From assembly GCA_028564925.1 (NCBI GenBank), contig CM053029.1, positions 33,549,026-33,613,025 on the forward strand: a DNA stretch of 64,000 nucleotides. Direction: 5' to 3'. The first letter of the stretch is position 1. The number at the start of each line of letters is the position of its first letter. A program made the translations under genes and the position numbers. The stretch comes from Lithobates sylvaticus (taxonomy: Eukaryota; Chordata; Amphibia; Anura; Ranidae). The notes beneath the pieces were generated by a model that was given only the letters and a program-made list of their open reading frames with translations, ran no database searches and was not told where the DNA came from. Below, in pieces: positions 1 through 11,492 of this stretch.

Positions 1-59
1 TGTATGCTTTGCGCGTGGGTGTTTGCGGTACTGGCACTAACCTGGGGCGACGCAGACCT

Positions 60-2140
60 TATTTGACCCTAAAACCTAATTGATATCACCCGCCGGGCGA
101 TCAGGGGGTTAAACCGTTATTGGGTAATAAATGGCGGGTGCCCTGACAGTATAAAAACCAAGCTAACTAACCAGCGTCACCCGTAACAGTAATACGGTGA
201 TCACCTGGCGGTTAACCTAAAAAAAAAAAACTGGCTACCTAGCGGCACCAGTGACACTAATGCAGCGATCAGAAAAACAATCGCTTAGTGACACTGGCAA
301 AAGGGGGTGAAAGGGTTAACTAGGGGCAATCAGGGGGTTAAACCTTTATTAGTTAACATATGGGGGTACCTGACGATATATAAAAACCTGACGGGGAACC
401 TAAATAACGAAATAACTAACTGGCTAACCAGCGTCACCAGTGACACTTATACGGTGATCACTGGTGAAAGGGTTAACTCTAGGGGGCAATCAGGGGGTTA
501 AAACCTTTAGGTTGTAATATGGGGGTACCTGACCTATAAACCTATTTATGAACCTATATAAACCTGGCGGTTAACCTAAAAAAAAATGGCTACCTAGCGG
601 CATCAGTGACACTAATGCAGCGATCAGAAAAACGATCGCTTAGTGACACTGACAAAAGGGGGTGAAAGGGTTAACTAGGGGCAATCAGGGAGTTAAACCT
701 TTATTAGGTAATATATGGGGGTACCTGACGCTATATAAAAACCTGACGGGGAACCTAAATAACGAAATAACTAACTGGCTAACCAGCGTCACCAGTGACA
801 CTTATACGGTGATCACTGGTGAAAGGGTTAACTCTAGGGGCAATCAGGGGGTTAAAACCTTTATTTAGGTTGTAATATGGGGGTTGTCTGATGACGCCTG
901 ATGACGTCACGTTGTGATGAAACGATCGTCGGGTAACCACGCCCACACGTCCTGCGCAAGTGCGATCGCTTTCTAACTCCGAGGCCAGGAGTTTTTTATT
1001 CTTCTTTGCTACAACGTAGCTAGTTTTGCTGTAACAGACTAGTAGCTTGCTAGCCTGTTTTTTACCTATGCCGTACATCGTATCCATTGCTTGATTGAGC
1101 CCAATAAAGGAGCCATTTGTTTTTACGGTACAACACGATTTGGAGGTCTTTTTGTATTTTTTGGTGCCCCTCTTGGATCTGATTGATGGGAGGAAAATTA
1201 CCGGAACCTGGTGGCTTTTGACGCATGCTTCATTAGACCAGGAATCTGGAAGCTGTACCGCTGGGAGGGGAGACACCTGCCCTTGGAGGATCCTGATTGA
1301 TGGGATACATGCACTAAAGACCAGTAATCTGGTAAGCCTCCATTCAAACTTTATTATATCTTGATGGGAACTGCGTGGTCAATTTTATGCACCTTTATCA
1401 CGTTTATAAGTTGATCTTGGGAGATTATCCAACACTATTTGCAGTTTTGGACTTTGATTTTCTTGCACTAATTCAATGCGATTTTTTGTAATATTAATTG
1501 TTCACTCATGTCTTTGCACACTCATGCTTTTTTTGGCGCATATCATTATATGCACATTGAATAATTTATCACATTTATTTATCATATTATTTGTTGTTTT
1601 GGATTTTTATGCACTAATTCTATGCGATTTTTTTTTTTTTTTTATGCATTACTAATTGTTCACTCATGTTATTGCATGCTCATGTTTTTTATGTGCATAC
1701 TATCATTGTATGCACATGTATTAATTTAACAGAATTTTTGTTACATTTGATTCATTTTAGGTGTCCCAACTTAGTTTGTCACTGTACACTTTCACTATCT
1801 TAGATATAGTTATATACTTATTAATTTTGAGCGCTGCACTTTCTGTTTCCATTTTTTTGTTTAGTTCGGTATCTTGAGCTATAGTGTCCAGCTGCTCTAG
1901 TCATATAATTTTTTCCAAGCGCAGATTTCTCCACTTTTTTATTGTAATATGGGGGTACCTGACCTATAAACCTATTTATGAACCTATATAAACATGGCGG
2001 TTAACCTAAAAAAAAAATGTTTACCTAGCGACACCAGTGACACTAATGCAGCGATCAGAAAAACGATCGCTTAGTGACAGTGGCAAAAGGGGGCGAAAGG
2101 GTTAACTAGGGGCAATCAGGGGGTTAAACCTTTATTAGGG
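60..2140. repeat. 354 bp dimeric tandem repeat, interrupted
   Basis: Two alternating half-units recur, one with GGTGAAAGGGTTAACTAGGG and one with GTGATCACTGGTGAAAGGG. Equivalent points at about 311 and 667 are 355-356 bases apart. The array is broken by the retro-insert at 885-1941. The same array, inverted, lies at 23939-24760. Confidence 0.8.
885..1941 (+). mobile_element. Retro-insert with 15 bp target duplication, PLE-like
   Basis: A 15 bp direct repeat, TTGTAATATGGGGGT, flanks it at 870-884 and 1942-1956, and removing the insert restores the tandem array. A duplication of this length fits retrotransposition. The first 60 bases contain CTGATGA, then GAAACGATCGTC, a hammerhead-like pair of core boxes. 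The rest is AT-rich with repeated GCACT and TATGCA blocks and a GAGCGCTGCACTT stretch like the 3' region of the PLE at 39871-39885. No long frame is present. I infer a PLE terminal-repeat copy; an unrelated retroposon is possible. Confidence 0.5.
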
Positions 2141-2389
2141 GGGGTAGGGGGCTACCTTAGACCTAAAGGGGCCTAAAACTAACTGCCCTGACAGTTATTA
2201 CAGTCACACTGACACTAAATGCAGTGATCAGTAAATAAATGATCACTGCAATTAGTGACACTGTGACTGGGGGGGGGAGGGGGTGATCTGGGGGGTGATC
2301 TGGGGGTGACAGGGGGGTGGAATATGTGCCTATGTGTACTGGTGTCAGTGTACTGTTGTGCACTAACCTTTACACGTTCACAGCTCGGC

Positions 2390-2640
2390 GTCTCCGGTCA
2401 CATAGACCGGCGCACCGAGCGTGACATCACTTCCGCCTTCCTGTCTATACAATAGACAGGAAGGGGAAGCTTTTCATTCGCCAGGAGCGATCGCGAGGGG
2501 GTGGCCAGAAACCACTGGCCGTCCCCTCGTCCCGGATCGCTCCTGAAGCGATGCCGACCGTCCCCGCCGGCGGAGGGGGTTCCGATCGGACACCCCACAC
2601 GCCATTCTGCTGACGTATATCTACATGGGGCGGTCGGCAA
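2390..2640. repeat. GC-rich hairpin block near TTAA terminus
   Basis: Short inverted repeats follow one another, such as the GATCGCTCC/GGAGCGATC pair and the CCGATCGG palindrome. The same block, inverted, occurs at 23380-23600. Such hairpins mark the GC-rich end of this element type. Confidence 0.6.
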
Positions 2641-2648
2641 GTGGTTAA

Positions 2649-2919
2649 ACTAATTTTTTTGTTTTACTAATAAAGTGATATATACAAAATCTAACAGTAG
2701 ATCTCCCGCCGTCCATCTTGTCTCGGGTGGGTATCTCTCTTGTCTCTTCAAGGGGATCCTACGTGAGTTTTTTTTTTTACTGTATGCCCCAGGTACGGGG
2801 AAGGTCTAGATTCAGACTTGTTTAGTCAAGAATCGATCTGTAGATTTACTCTATATAATCTTTATATAAATATATATTAAACAAATCTGGTAGATCCGGG
2901 CACCGCAAAAACCTTTTTC
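2649..2919 (+). repeat. PLE1 5' pLTR, terminal part
   Basis: This stretch is near-identical to 12765-13037, from TTTTACTAATAAAGTG to CACCGCAAAAACCTTTTTC, with only a few small changes in homopolymer runs. PLEs carry partial tandem copies of themselves as pseudo-LTRs. Confidence 0.85.
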
Positions 2920-3364
2920 TTATTGTTGTTTCCAGGATCCTTTGTGATCCATTCTGGTGCCCTGTGGGATCCCACCACACCCTCATTTAATTATAAAGAG
3001 ATTGAAAATTAGCATCATAGAGATCACCAGGGTAATTCCCACATACTACTAGGTGCAGAAATGGCTTATATGATAAATGAAGAAATTGATCGGGAAATTG
3101 ACACTGCATTCTCTAGGGATGGAGAAACAGCAGCAAGCGATACTGAACCTTTGAGGAAACTCTTTAAAAACCATAAAAAACTAATGATCAAATTTCTAAA
3201 TAGGAAATGGGACATTTCATCATTAAAATCACATATAGCAAACAAAGTAATCCCAAGAGGCCTTCGGGAAAAAGTAATTCCAGCAGAACATCTCCATACC
3301 TCAAGATTTTTGGAGATATGGAAGGATGAGTGCCTTAATCGTGGACTAACTCTTCTGCGACTCT

Positions 3365-4991
3365 GTGTATACAAAGGAGCATGGGGGAGCTCATGTCCAT
3401 AATGGGGGTGTTATTTACACAGCCCCGAATGATCCACAATGGCTCAAAAGTGATATGGTCCAGAAATATTTAGACAGAATAAAGGTAGATAAAGCACCTG
3501 GACCAGATGGCATCCACCCACGGATCTTAAAAGAATTGAGCTCTGCAATTTCAAAGCCATTGTATTTAATTTTTAGGGACTCATTAATGACGGGAATAGT
3601 ACCACTGGATTGGCGCAGGGCAAACGTGGTGCCTATATTTAAAAAGGGAACAAAGTCTTTACCAAGTAACTATAGACCTGTTAGTTTAACTTATATAGTT
3701 GGGAAGATACTGGAGAGATTATTAAAAGACCACATAGACGAGTTCTTGCTGGAAAAAAAACATTGTAAGCAACAGACAGCATGGATTCATGAAAGACAGA
3801 AGTTGTCAGACAAACCTGATTTCTTTTTATGAGGAGGTAAGTAAAACCTTGGACAGAGGAGTGGCTGTGGACGTGGTATACTTGGACAGAGGGGTGGCGG
3901 TGGATGTGGTATACTTGGATTTTGCAAAAGCATTCGATACAGTTCCCCACACATGGCTCATGTGTAAGGTAAGGTCTACAGGCTTGGAAATATCGGTTTG
4001 TAAATGGATAGAAAACTGGCTAAAAGACAGAATTCAGAGAGTCGTGGTTAATGATTATTACTCTGAATGGTCTAAGGTTATCAGTGGTGTACCCCAAGGT
4101 TCAGTGCTGGGACCCTTACTTTTTAATATCTTTATAAATGATATTGGGTCTGGGATCAAAAGTAAAATTTCTGTCTTTGCAGATGACACCAAGCTATGCA
4201 GTGGAATAACGTCCTTACAGGAGGTCTCCAATTTACAAGCCGACCTCAATGCTCTGTCTAATTGGGCGACTATGTGGCAGATGAGGTTTAATGTTGATAA
4301 ATGTAAAGTTATGCACTTGGGGGCTAAGAATATGCATGCATCATACATGCTAGGGGGAGTACAACTGGGGGAATCCGTAGTGGAGAAGGATCTGGGGGTT
4401 TTGGTAGATCATAAGCTCAATAATAGCATGCAATGCCAAGCTGCGGTTTCCAAAGCAAGCAAAGTTCTTTCTTGTATTAAGAGAGGTATGGACTCCAGAG
4501 AGAGAGATATCATTTTGCCCCTGTTCAACTCATTAGTAAGACCTCATCTGGAATATGCAGTTCAGTTTTGGGCACCAGTTCTCAAAAAGGATATCGGGGA
4601 ACTGGAGAAAGTGCAGAGAAGGGCAACCAAACCGATAAGAGGCATGGAGGAGCTCAGCTATGAGGAAAGATTAGAGGAACTGAATTTATTCACTCTTGAG
4701 AAGAGGAGAATAAGGGGGGATATGATCAACATTTACAAATATATAAGGGGTCCATATAGTGAACTTGGTGTTGAGTTATTCACTTTACGGTCAACACAGA
4801 GGACAAGGGGGCACTCTTTACGTCTAGAGGAAAAGAGATTTCATCTCCAAATACGGAAAGGTTTCTTCACAGTAAGAGCTGTGAAAATATGGAATAGACT
4901 CCTTCCAGAGGTGGTTCTGGCTAACTCAGTAGATTGCTTTAAGAAAGGCCTGGATACTTTCCTAAATGTACATAATATAACTGGGTACTGA
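3365..4991 (+). pseudogene. CR1 ORF2 reverse transcriptase fragment
   Basis: Two overlapping frames (3365-3832 and 3789-4991) make up the fragment, so there is one frameshift near 3790. Visible RT motifs are KAPGPDGIHPRILKEL, DFAKAFDTVPH (motif A), SGVPQGSVLGPLLFNIFIND (motif B) and FADDTKLC (motif C, intact FADD). The C-terminal tail has RIRGDMINIYKYIRG and WNRLLPEVV, usual for CR1. A 33 bp in-frame tandem duplication (about 3850-3915) doubles LDRGVAVDVVY just before motif A. The APE endonuclease domain and ORF1 are absent through 5' truncation. Confidence 0.85.
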
Positions 4992-5247
4992 CATTTATAG
5001 ATAAAGTTGATCCAGGGAAAATCCGATTGCCTCTCGGGGGGATCAGGAAGGGATTTTTTTCCCCTGCTGTAGCAGATTGGAGCATGCACTGCTGGGGTTT
5101 TTTTTTGCCTTCCTCTGGATCAACTGTGGGTATAGAATGGGGTTTATTGGATTGTACGATATATTTTTTTTTTTATTTATTATTTCTTTTTTTTTATGGT
5201 TGAACTGGATGGACTTTTTTCGGCCTATGTAACTATGTAACTATGTA
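3365..5247 (+). mobile_element. CR1-type LINE, 5'-truncated, inserted in PLE1
   Basis: It carries only the reverse transcriptase and C-terminal part of ORF2, then a short 3' UTR ending in TATGTAACTATGTAA repeats. That tail is typical of amphibian CR1-like elements (ATG-TAACT units). The 5' edge near 3365 falls inside the PLE1 N-terminal frame, which resumes at 5248. I see no clear target duplication, as is common for CR1. The diverged copy at 48804-50335 is of the same family. Confidence 0.85.
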
Positions 5248-5889
5248 AGAGGAAATCCAACTACATGAAATACAGGAAGAGCTTGAACAAAGTGCTACAT
5301 TTCTAGAACCCCATAGGGAGGAACTAGACTTTGAAAAAAACAATGACTATATCAAAAAAGAAATTGAGAGGATACAGAAAAATATTAAATACACAAAACA
5401 AGAAAAATTTAGACAAAACCTTCTTGACCTGGAAAAAGGAGATATGTTTGATGTAACCAAACAAACTAGAAATAGAAGCCAATCTAGAGGGGAAAAATCA
5501 CAGGCAACCAAGCCATAATAGAAGAACTGGCTCTTCCTCTGAGAGTGACCGAGAAAATTACAATATTTCAAAATCGGTCACTTTTTTAGAGGAAATGGAG
5601 GGGAAGACCCCCGATCTAGATCCCAAACAAATGATAACCAGGAGGAAAACAAGAGAGGGAGGAAAAAACGCCATAGACACAAAAGGAAAAGAGAAAGAAA
5701 TGTTGACCAAAAACCAGAGGAGGGGGAGACAGAGGCCAGAGGAAATATTAGACAAAAAAGTCTCAAATGATACCACTGATTTTACAGTGGTTAATCTGTC
5801 TTCGTTTGAACTAAATGATCATCATATTAAGCTCCTCCAAAAAGGTCTCTCTTTCTCTCCAACCGCCTCTATGACAGAATTTGAGGTAT

Positions 5890-6877
5890 TTAACCGCTTC
5901 AATACAGGGCTTTTAAACACCCTTCCTTACCAGAGCACTTTTTGCGATTCGGCACTGCGTCGCTTTAACTAACAATTGCGCGGTCGTGCGACGTTACACC
6001 CAAACAAAATTGACGTCCTTTTTTTCCCACAAATAGAGCTTTCTTTTGGTGGTATTTGATCGCCCCTGCGGTTTTTATTTTTTGCGCTATAAACAAAAGA
6101 AGAGCGACAATTTTGAAAAAAAAACACAATATTTTTTACTTTTTGCTATAATAAATATCCCATTTTTTTTTAAAAAAAAAACAATTTTTTTCCTCAGTTT
6201 AGGCCGATACGTATTCTTCTACATATTTTTGGTAAAAAAAATCGCAATAAGCGTATATTGATCGGTTTGCGCAAAAGTTATAGCGTCTACAAAATAGGGG
6301 ATAGATTTATTGAATTTTTTTTTTTTTTTTTTTTTTTACTAGTAATGGCGGCGATTTGCGATTTTTTTTTCGTGACTGCGACATTGCGGCGGACACTTCG
6401 GACACTTTTGACACATTTTTGGAACCATTCACATTTACACAGCGATCGTTGCTATTAAATTGCAATGATTAATGTGTAAATGTGACTGTCAGGGAAGGGG
6501 TTAACACTAGAGGGCCCTGGAGGGGTTAATGTGTGTCCCTAATAGGAGTGATTCTAACTGTAGGGGGAGGGGACTTAAGGGGAGGAGACCGATCATGTGA
6601 TCCTCTGTACTGGGATCACATGATCGGTCTCCTCCCCGCTGACAGGACGTGGAGCTGTGTGTTTACACACACAGCTCCACGGTCCCGCCCAGTCCCGTTG
6701 TTTTAACGGGCAATCGCGGCCGCCGGGCACTCGCACCGGGTCCCGAGCGATGCCGCGGGCGCGCGCGCGCGCCCCCCAGGCGGCCGGGAATCCGAGGACG
6801 TCATATGACGCCCACCCAGGATGGTAGATCCACCTTGTGGGCGTCATATGACTATACGCGGGTATTGAAGTGGTTAA
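5890..6877 (+). mobile_element. TTAA-flanked element B, non-autonomous
   Basis: TTAA at 5890-5893 and 6874-6877 bounds it, with ends TTAACCGCTTCAATACAGGG and TTGAAGTGGTTAA. Excising it restores the PLE1 frame FEVF-KDISLF, which fixes both edges. The left third is a module seen elsewhere (AGAGCTTTCTTTTGGTGG). The right part has a perfect 25 bp hairpin (6579-6603 with 6613-6637) and GC-rich palindromes. No transposase frame is present. Confidence 0.85.
6579..6637. repeat. Perfect 25 bp inverted repeat
   Basis: GGGGAGGAGACCGATCATGT at 6579 pairs with ACATGATCGGTCTCCTCCCC ending at 6637, around a 9-base spacer. It lies within element B and is followed by a second palindrome around TGTGTGTTTACACACACA (6656-6673). 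Confidence 0.85.
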
Positions 6878-9119
6878 GGATATCAGTCTTTTCCTGAGAA
6901 AAGTGCTATATAAAGCCTGGCATCACTCCAGGCAACAAAACACCCAGGAAATTACTGATCCTACCGTAGCAAAAGAAGAGAAGGAAGCGTTAAAAAATCT
7001 CCTCTCCCTGCTTGATGAAAATTATGATTATGACCAGGAGGAGGACTACAGTCAGCCACTAAGACGAGCAGCAAATTTAACTATACGATCTATAAAAATG
7101 CCAGTGCTGGCAAAACATAAGTGGCTGACGGTTTTTCTCGATTTAGTTCGCAGGGACCTTGGTAAGGTCAACTGGAAGTGGCTGGGCCCTAATAATCTGT
7201 CTAACATGGAGAGAAGAGCCCTAAAAGAATTAGAGGAGGCCCCGGATCTTGTTATAAAGAAAAGCGACAAAGGGGGAAATGTAGTTTTAATGAGCAAAAA
7301 AATTTACGAAGATGAGGCACTTAGACTACTAAATGATGAATGTACTTACAAGAGACTTATTTCTTCCCCATATCCCAAGCTCATAGAGAGTCTGAATCTC
7401 AAACTTAAATTAGGTTTGGAGACAGGCCTTCTTTCTAGGAAAGAATTAGATTTTCTTAAAATAGACAGTCCAACTATCCCCACGTTCTATATCATCCCTA
7501 AGTTACATAAGTCCCTCAGCAATCCGCCAGGGAGACCTATAGTCTCTACTATCAATGGGCCTTTGGAAAGAGTGGGGAATTATGTGGATGCGCTGATCAA
7601 GGAAATGGTGTATGTGCTCCGTTCATATGTGAAAGACATGGGAGATGTCCTCCGGAAGCTAGCTGACTTCAGCTTCCCGGAGGGCTGCCTCCTGGTTGGC
7701 ATTGACGTCGAGAGCCTATACACGTCCATACCCCACATTTGGGGATTAAAAGCGGTGATGTTTTTCCTTGAACTGAACTACCCAAGTATGGGGGCACATA
7801 ATGAGTTTATAGTTGAACTTTTGGAGTTCATGCTCAATAATAACTGCTTTCAGTTCCTCGGGAAACATTACCAGCAACAGAGAGGTACCTGCATGGGGGC
7901 TCCATGGGCACCGTCCTACGCATGCCTCCATTTGGGACTTTGGGAACATGACCTGATATACGAGTCCTCTATGTACCTCAGCCACTGCCTTATGTGGCTG
8001 AGGTACATAGATGATGTATTGATGGTGTGGAGGGGAACCACGGAGGAACTTCTGGAATTCATGTCAGAACTTAATAATAATGACAGGAACATCAGGCTGA
8101 CTTTTACCTATCATGCTAATACGCTCTCGTTTTTAGATCTTCAGTTAATAATTGAGGATCAGAAAATGATCACTAGGACATTTAGAAAAGCAACTGCAGC
8201 AAATACCCTCCTCCAGGCTCAAAGCCATCACCCACGTTCTTTGATCAATGGTATACCCATTGGTCAATTCATCAGGATCAAAAGGAACTGCTCAGAAAAT
8301 GATCATTTCATTGAAGAAGCAAATAACCTGTACACTAGATTTAAGGAAAGGGGTTACTCCCATCGATCGCTCAGGCGGGCTAAATCTCGAGCCATGAAAA
8401 GTAATCGAATTTCTCTGTTGGACAATAGTAAAAAATCTTCCCTGGGCACCACTGGGAGCCACCCTAGAATTATCACTAGGTTTGGCTCTCAGTGGTCCCA
8501 GGTAAAAGAAATCTTGGAAGAACACTGGCACATCCTAGAATCTACTCCCTTAATATCGGACATAGTAGGACCCAAACCCCTAGTCACAGCTAGAAGAGCA
8601 AGGAACCTTAATGACATCTTAGTCCAATCCGAGTATAGGAGAACAAAAAACACCAAAAACTGGCTGTCAGATTCTAAACCAACAGTGGGTATGTTTCCGT
8701 GTGGCCACTGTAATATTTGCAGCTATGTACAAAAGATTAAAACCTTTCCCAAGCCTAGAGGCGGTAGTGACTTTAAGATAAGAAACTTTATCAATTGTTG
8801 TGGGCAAAACTAAGCGTGAATTACGTATCAGAATAAGTGAACATATAATAAGCAGTATAAAAAAGAAAGATGATGATCGACCAATTCCACTACACTTTGC
8901 GCAGTTCCACAATAGTAACCCCAAGGGACTAACGGTTAAAGGTATTTATACACTTAACTTACCACCTAGAAGGGGTGATTTTGATAATATTCTTTTACAG
9001 AAAGAGAAAATGTGGACGTATTATTTGAACTCTATGGTCCCCTTTGGCCTCAACACAGAATGCACAATGCAACCGTTTTTGAAAAAATTAAAAAATAATG
9101 TTGATATAAGGAAAATGAT

Positions 9120-9580
9120 TCCCCTTCTTCTCTCCTTCTTCCCCCTTTTTTCCTTTCTTCCTTTTTTCTTTTTCTTTATCTTTCCCCCCCCCCCTTTTTT
9201 TCCCACCCCCCCTCTCCTTTCCCCCCCCCCCTTCTTTCCCTCCCTGGCATATCCCTTTGACCCAGATACTAAATAAACTATGTACTCAAAATATATAGCT
9301 TTCTCCCCTCCCCTCTTTTAAAAACTAAAAAATAAGGATCCCACTTAATCTGTGATATTTTTCGGGGATGATTGATAATTTATATACAAATACATAAGTA
9401 TTGATGTGTCCTCACCCATTGAATGTAAGATAGTGAAGGTCAATGCAAACAGAGGATAGATAAATCTATATGGGCTATACGGGCGCTATGAGAAGGATGC
9501 TCTCGCGCCTTTTGAAGGGGATTGTCTCTTTCCTTTCTTTCCTTTCTTTCCTTTCTTTTCTTTTTCCCCCTTTTTTTCTT
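9120..9580 (+). repeat. Pyrimidine-rich tracts in PLE1 3' UTR
   Basis: From 9120 to 9245 the + strand is almost pure C and T. A short (CTTTC)n run lies near 9526-9570. They fall between the PLE1 C-terminal frame and the Tc1 insert and hold no gene. Confidence 0.7.
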
Positions 9581-9877
9581 TTCAATTATATATACATTTT
9601 TAATTAAAATACATTTAAATACAGGTTATAAACCTAGTGAAATCCTCAGGTTCAGTTGAGTATCTAAAATAGGAAATATTATTCTCTATAGTAAACCTAT
9701 GCAGTATAATCCCATTTCGCACTGTTCTAATGTTTACTTCATCAATAAGCCATTGAATGCACCTTCTAGTATTTGCTGAACAGTCATCAGAGATAATGAG
9801 CACATGGTTGCCATCTTGTGGATAAAGAGTGGTATTACACCTAATTGTATTGTTTTAATGACACGGCCAGCACTATA

Positions 9878-11490
9878 CAGGTCCTTCTCAAAAAATTAGC
9901 ATATTGTGATAAAGTTCATTATTTTCTGTAATGTACTGATAAACATTAGACTTTCATATATTTTAGATCCATTACACACAACTGAAGTAGTTCAAGCCTT
10001 TTCTTGTTTTAATATTGATGATTTTGGCATACAGCTCATGAAAACCCCAAATTCCTATCTCAAAAAATTAGCATATCATGAAAAGGTTCTCTAAACGAGC
10101 TATTAACCTAATCATCTGAATCAACTAATTAACTCTAAACACCTGCAAAAGATTCCTGAGGCTTTTAAAAACTCCCAGCCTGGTTCATTACTCAAAACCG
10201 CAATCATGGGTAAGACTGCCAACCTGACTGCTGTCCAGAAGGCCATCACTGACACCCTCAAGCAAGAGGGTAAGACACAGAAAGAAATTTCTGAACGAAT
10301 AGGCTGTTCCCAGAGTGCTGTATCAAGGCACCTCAGTGGGAAATCTGTGGGAAGGAAAAAGTGTGGCAGAAAACGCTGCACAACGAGAAGAGGTGACCGG
10401 ACCCTGAGGAAGATTGTGGAGAAGGACTGATTCCAGACCTTGGAGGACCTGCGGAAGCAGTGGACTGAGTCTGGAGTAGAAACATCCAGAGCCACCGTGA
10501 ACAGGCGTGTGCAGGAAATGGGCTACAGATGCCGCATTCCCCAGGTCAAGCCACTTTTGAACCAGAAACAGCGGCAGAAGCGCCTGACCTGGGCTACAGA
10601 GAAGCAGCACTGGACTGTTGCTCAGTGGTCCAAAGTACTTTTTTTGGATGAAAGCTAATTTTGCATGTCATTCGGAAATCAAGGTGCCAGAGTCTGGAGG
10701 AAGACTGGGGAGAGGGAAATGCCAAAATGCCTGAAGTCCAGTGTCAAGTACCCACAGTCAGTGATGGTCTGGGGTGCCATGTCAGCTGCTGGTGTTGGTC
10801 CACTGTGTTTTATCAAGGGCAGGGTCAATGCAGCTAGCTATCAGGAGATTTTGGAGCACTTCATGCTTCCATCTGCTGAAAAGCTTTATGGAGATGAAGA
10901 TTTCATTTTTCAGCACGACCTGGCACCTGCTCACAGTGCCAAAACCACTGGTAAATGGTTTACTGACCATGGTATTACTGTGCTCAATTGGCCTGCCAAC
11001 TCTCCTGACCTGAACCCCATAGAGAATCTGTGGGATATTGGGAAGAGAAAGTTGAGAGACGCAAGACCCAACACTCTGGATGAGCTTAGGGCCGCTATCG
11101 AAGCATCCTGGGCCTCCATAACACCTCAGCAGTGCCACAGGCTGATTGCCTCCATGCCACTCCGCATTGAAGCAGTCATTTCTGCAAAAGGATTTCCCGA
11201 CCAAGTATTGAGTGCATAACTGAACATAATTATTTGAAGGTTGACTTTTTTTGTATTAAAAAAAATCTTTTCTTTTATTGGTCGGATGAAATATGCTAAT
11301 TTTTTGAGATAGGAATTTGGGGTTTTCATGAGCTGTATGCCAAAATCATCAATATTAAAACAAGAAAAGGCTTGAACTACTTCAGTTGTGTGTAATGAAT
11401 CTAAAATATATGAAAAGTCTAATGTTTATCAGTACATTACAGAAAATAATGAACTTTATCACAATATGCTAATTTTTTTAGAAGGACCTG
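9878..11490 (+). mobile_element. Tc1/mariner transposon 1, nearly complete
   Basis: Long inverted repeats of about 210 bp (9878-10095 and 11285-11490) begin CAGGTCCTTCTCAAAAAATT and are flanked by TA. Each repeat holds the box TCAAAAAATTAGCATAT twice, once at the outer end and once inside. This is the IR/DR layout of Sleeping Beauty-like Tc1 elements. One transposase gene lies between them. It sits in the 3' non-coding part of PLE1. Confidence 0.95.
10206..11219 (+). pseudogene. Tc1 transposase with two premature stops
   Basis: The gene reads in one frame from ATG at 10206 to the stop at 11217-11219, 337 codons, the usual Tc1 length. Two in-frame stops interrupt it, at 10428-10430 (TGA, consistent with a CGA codon decayed at CpG) and at 10656-10658 (TAA). 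The N-terminal helix-turn-helix includes KTQKEISERIGCSQSAVSRH, followed by a basic GRKKCGRKR linker. The DDE catalytic boxes are FLDES, QHDLAPAH (usually HDNAPAH) and PDLNPIENLW (the DD34E glutamate). It is very little decayed, so the insertion is fairly recent. Confidence 0.92.
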
Positions 11491-11492
11491 TA

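Larger units (their letters stand above)
1..2648 (-). mobile_element. TTAA-flanked DNA element, copy A (left end outside window)
   Basis: The right terminus reads GGCAAGTGGTTAA, with the TTAA at 2645-2648. The same terminus, in either orientation, ends several other elements here. Read on the minus strand, this copy matches 23365-24950 almost base for base over the parts I compared. Its interior holds a 354 bp dimeric tandem repeat and, at 2390-2640, GC-rich hairpins. It has inserted in the pLTR of PLE1: the sequence after its TTAA (AACTAATTTTTTTG) matches the uninterrupted pLTR near 12765. I see no transposase. TTAA duplication fits the piggyBac or Kolobok superfamilies; the choice is open. 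Confidence 0.75.
3061..9135 (+). pseudogene. PLE1 polyprotein (RT plus endonuclease), interrupted
   Basis: The N-terminal part (3061-3364) shows the PLE-type stretch KFLNRKWDISSLKSH and IPRGLR. It resumes after CR1 as a lysine and glutamate rich, coiled-coil-like segment (5248-5889) ending MTEFEVF. It resumes again after TTAA element B with KDISLFLRKV. The RT has KKSDKGGNVV, NPPGRPIVS, GIDVESLYTSIPH (motif A), GTCMGAPWAPS (motif B) and RYIDDVLMVW (motif C). A Cys-rich FPCGHCNIC follows, and a C-terminal stretch with RIRISEH and GLNTE. It diverges strongly from the PLE at 30578-39973, so it is a separate family. It is broken and cannot be expressed as one protein. Confidence 0.85.

Noticed and set aside
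885-960. A confident hammerhead call at the start of the retro-insert
   Set aside because: The core boxes are present, but stem I gives only about one pair and stem II is imperfect, so it is kept as a hint only.
9016-9276. Phe/Pro-rich extension at the end of the PLE1 frame
   Set aside because: It is read-through of a pyrimidine tract in the 3' UTR.
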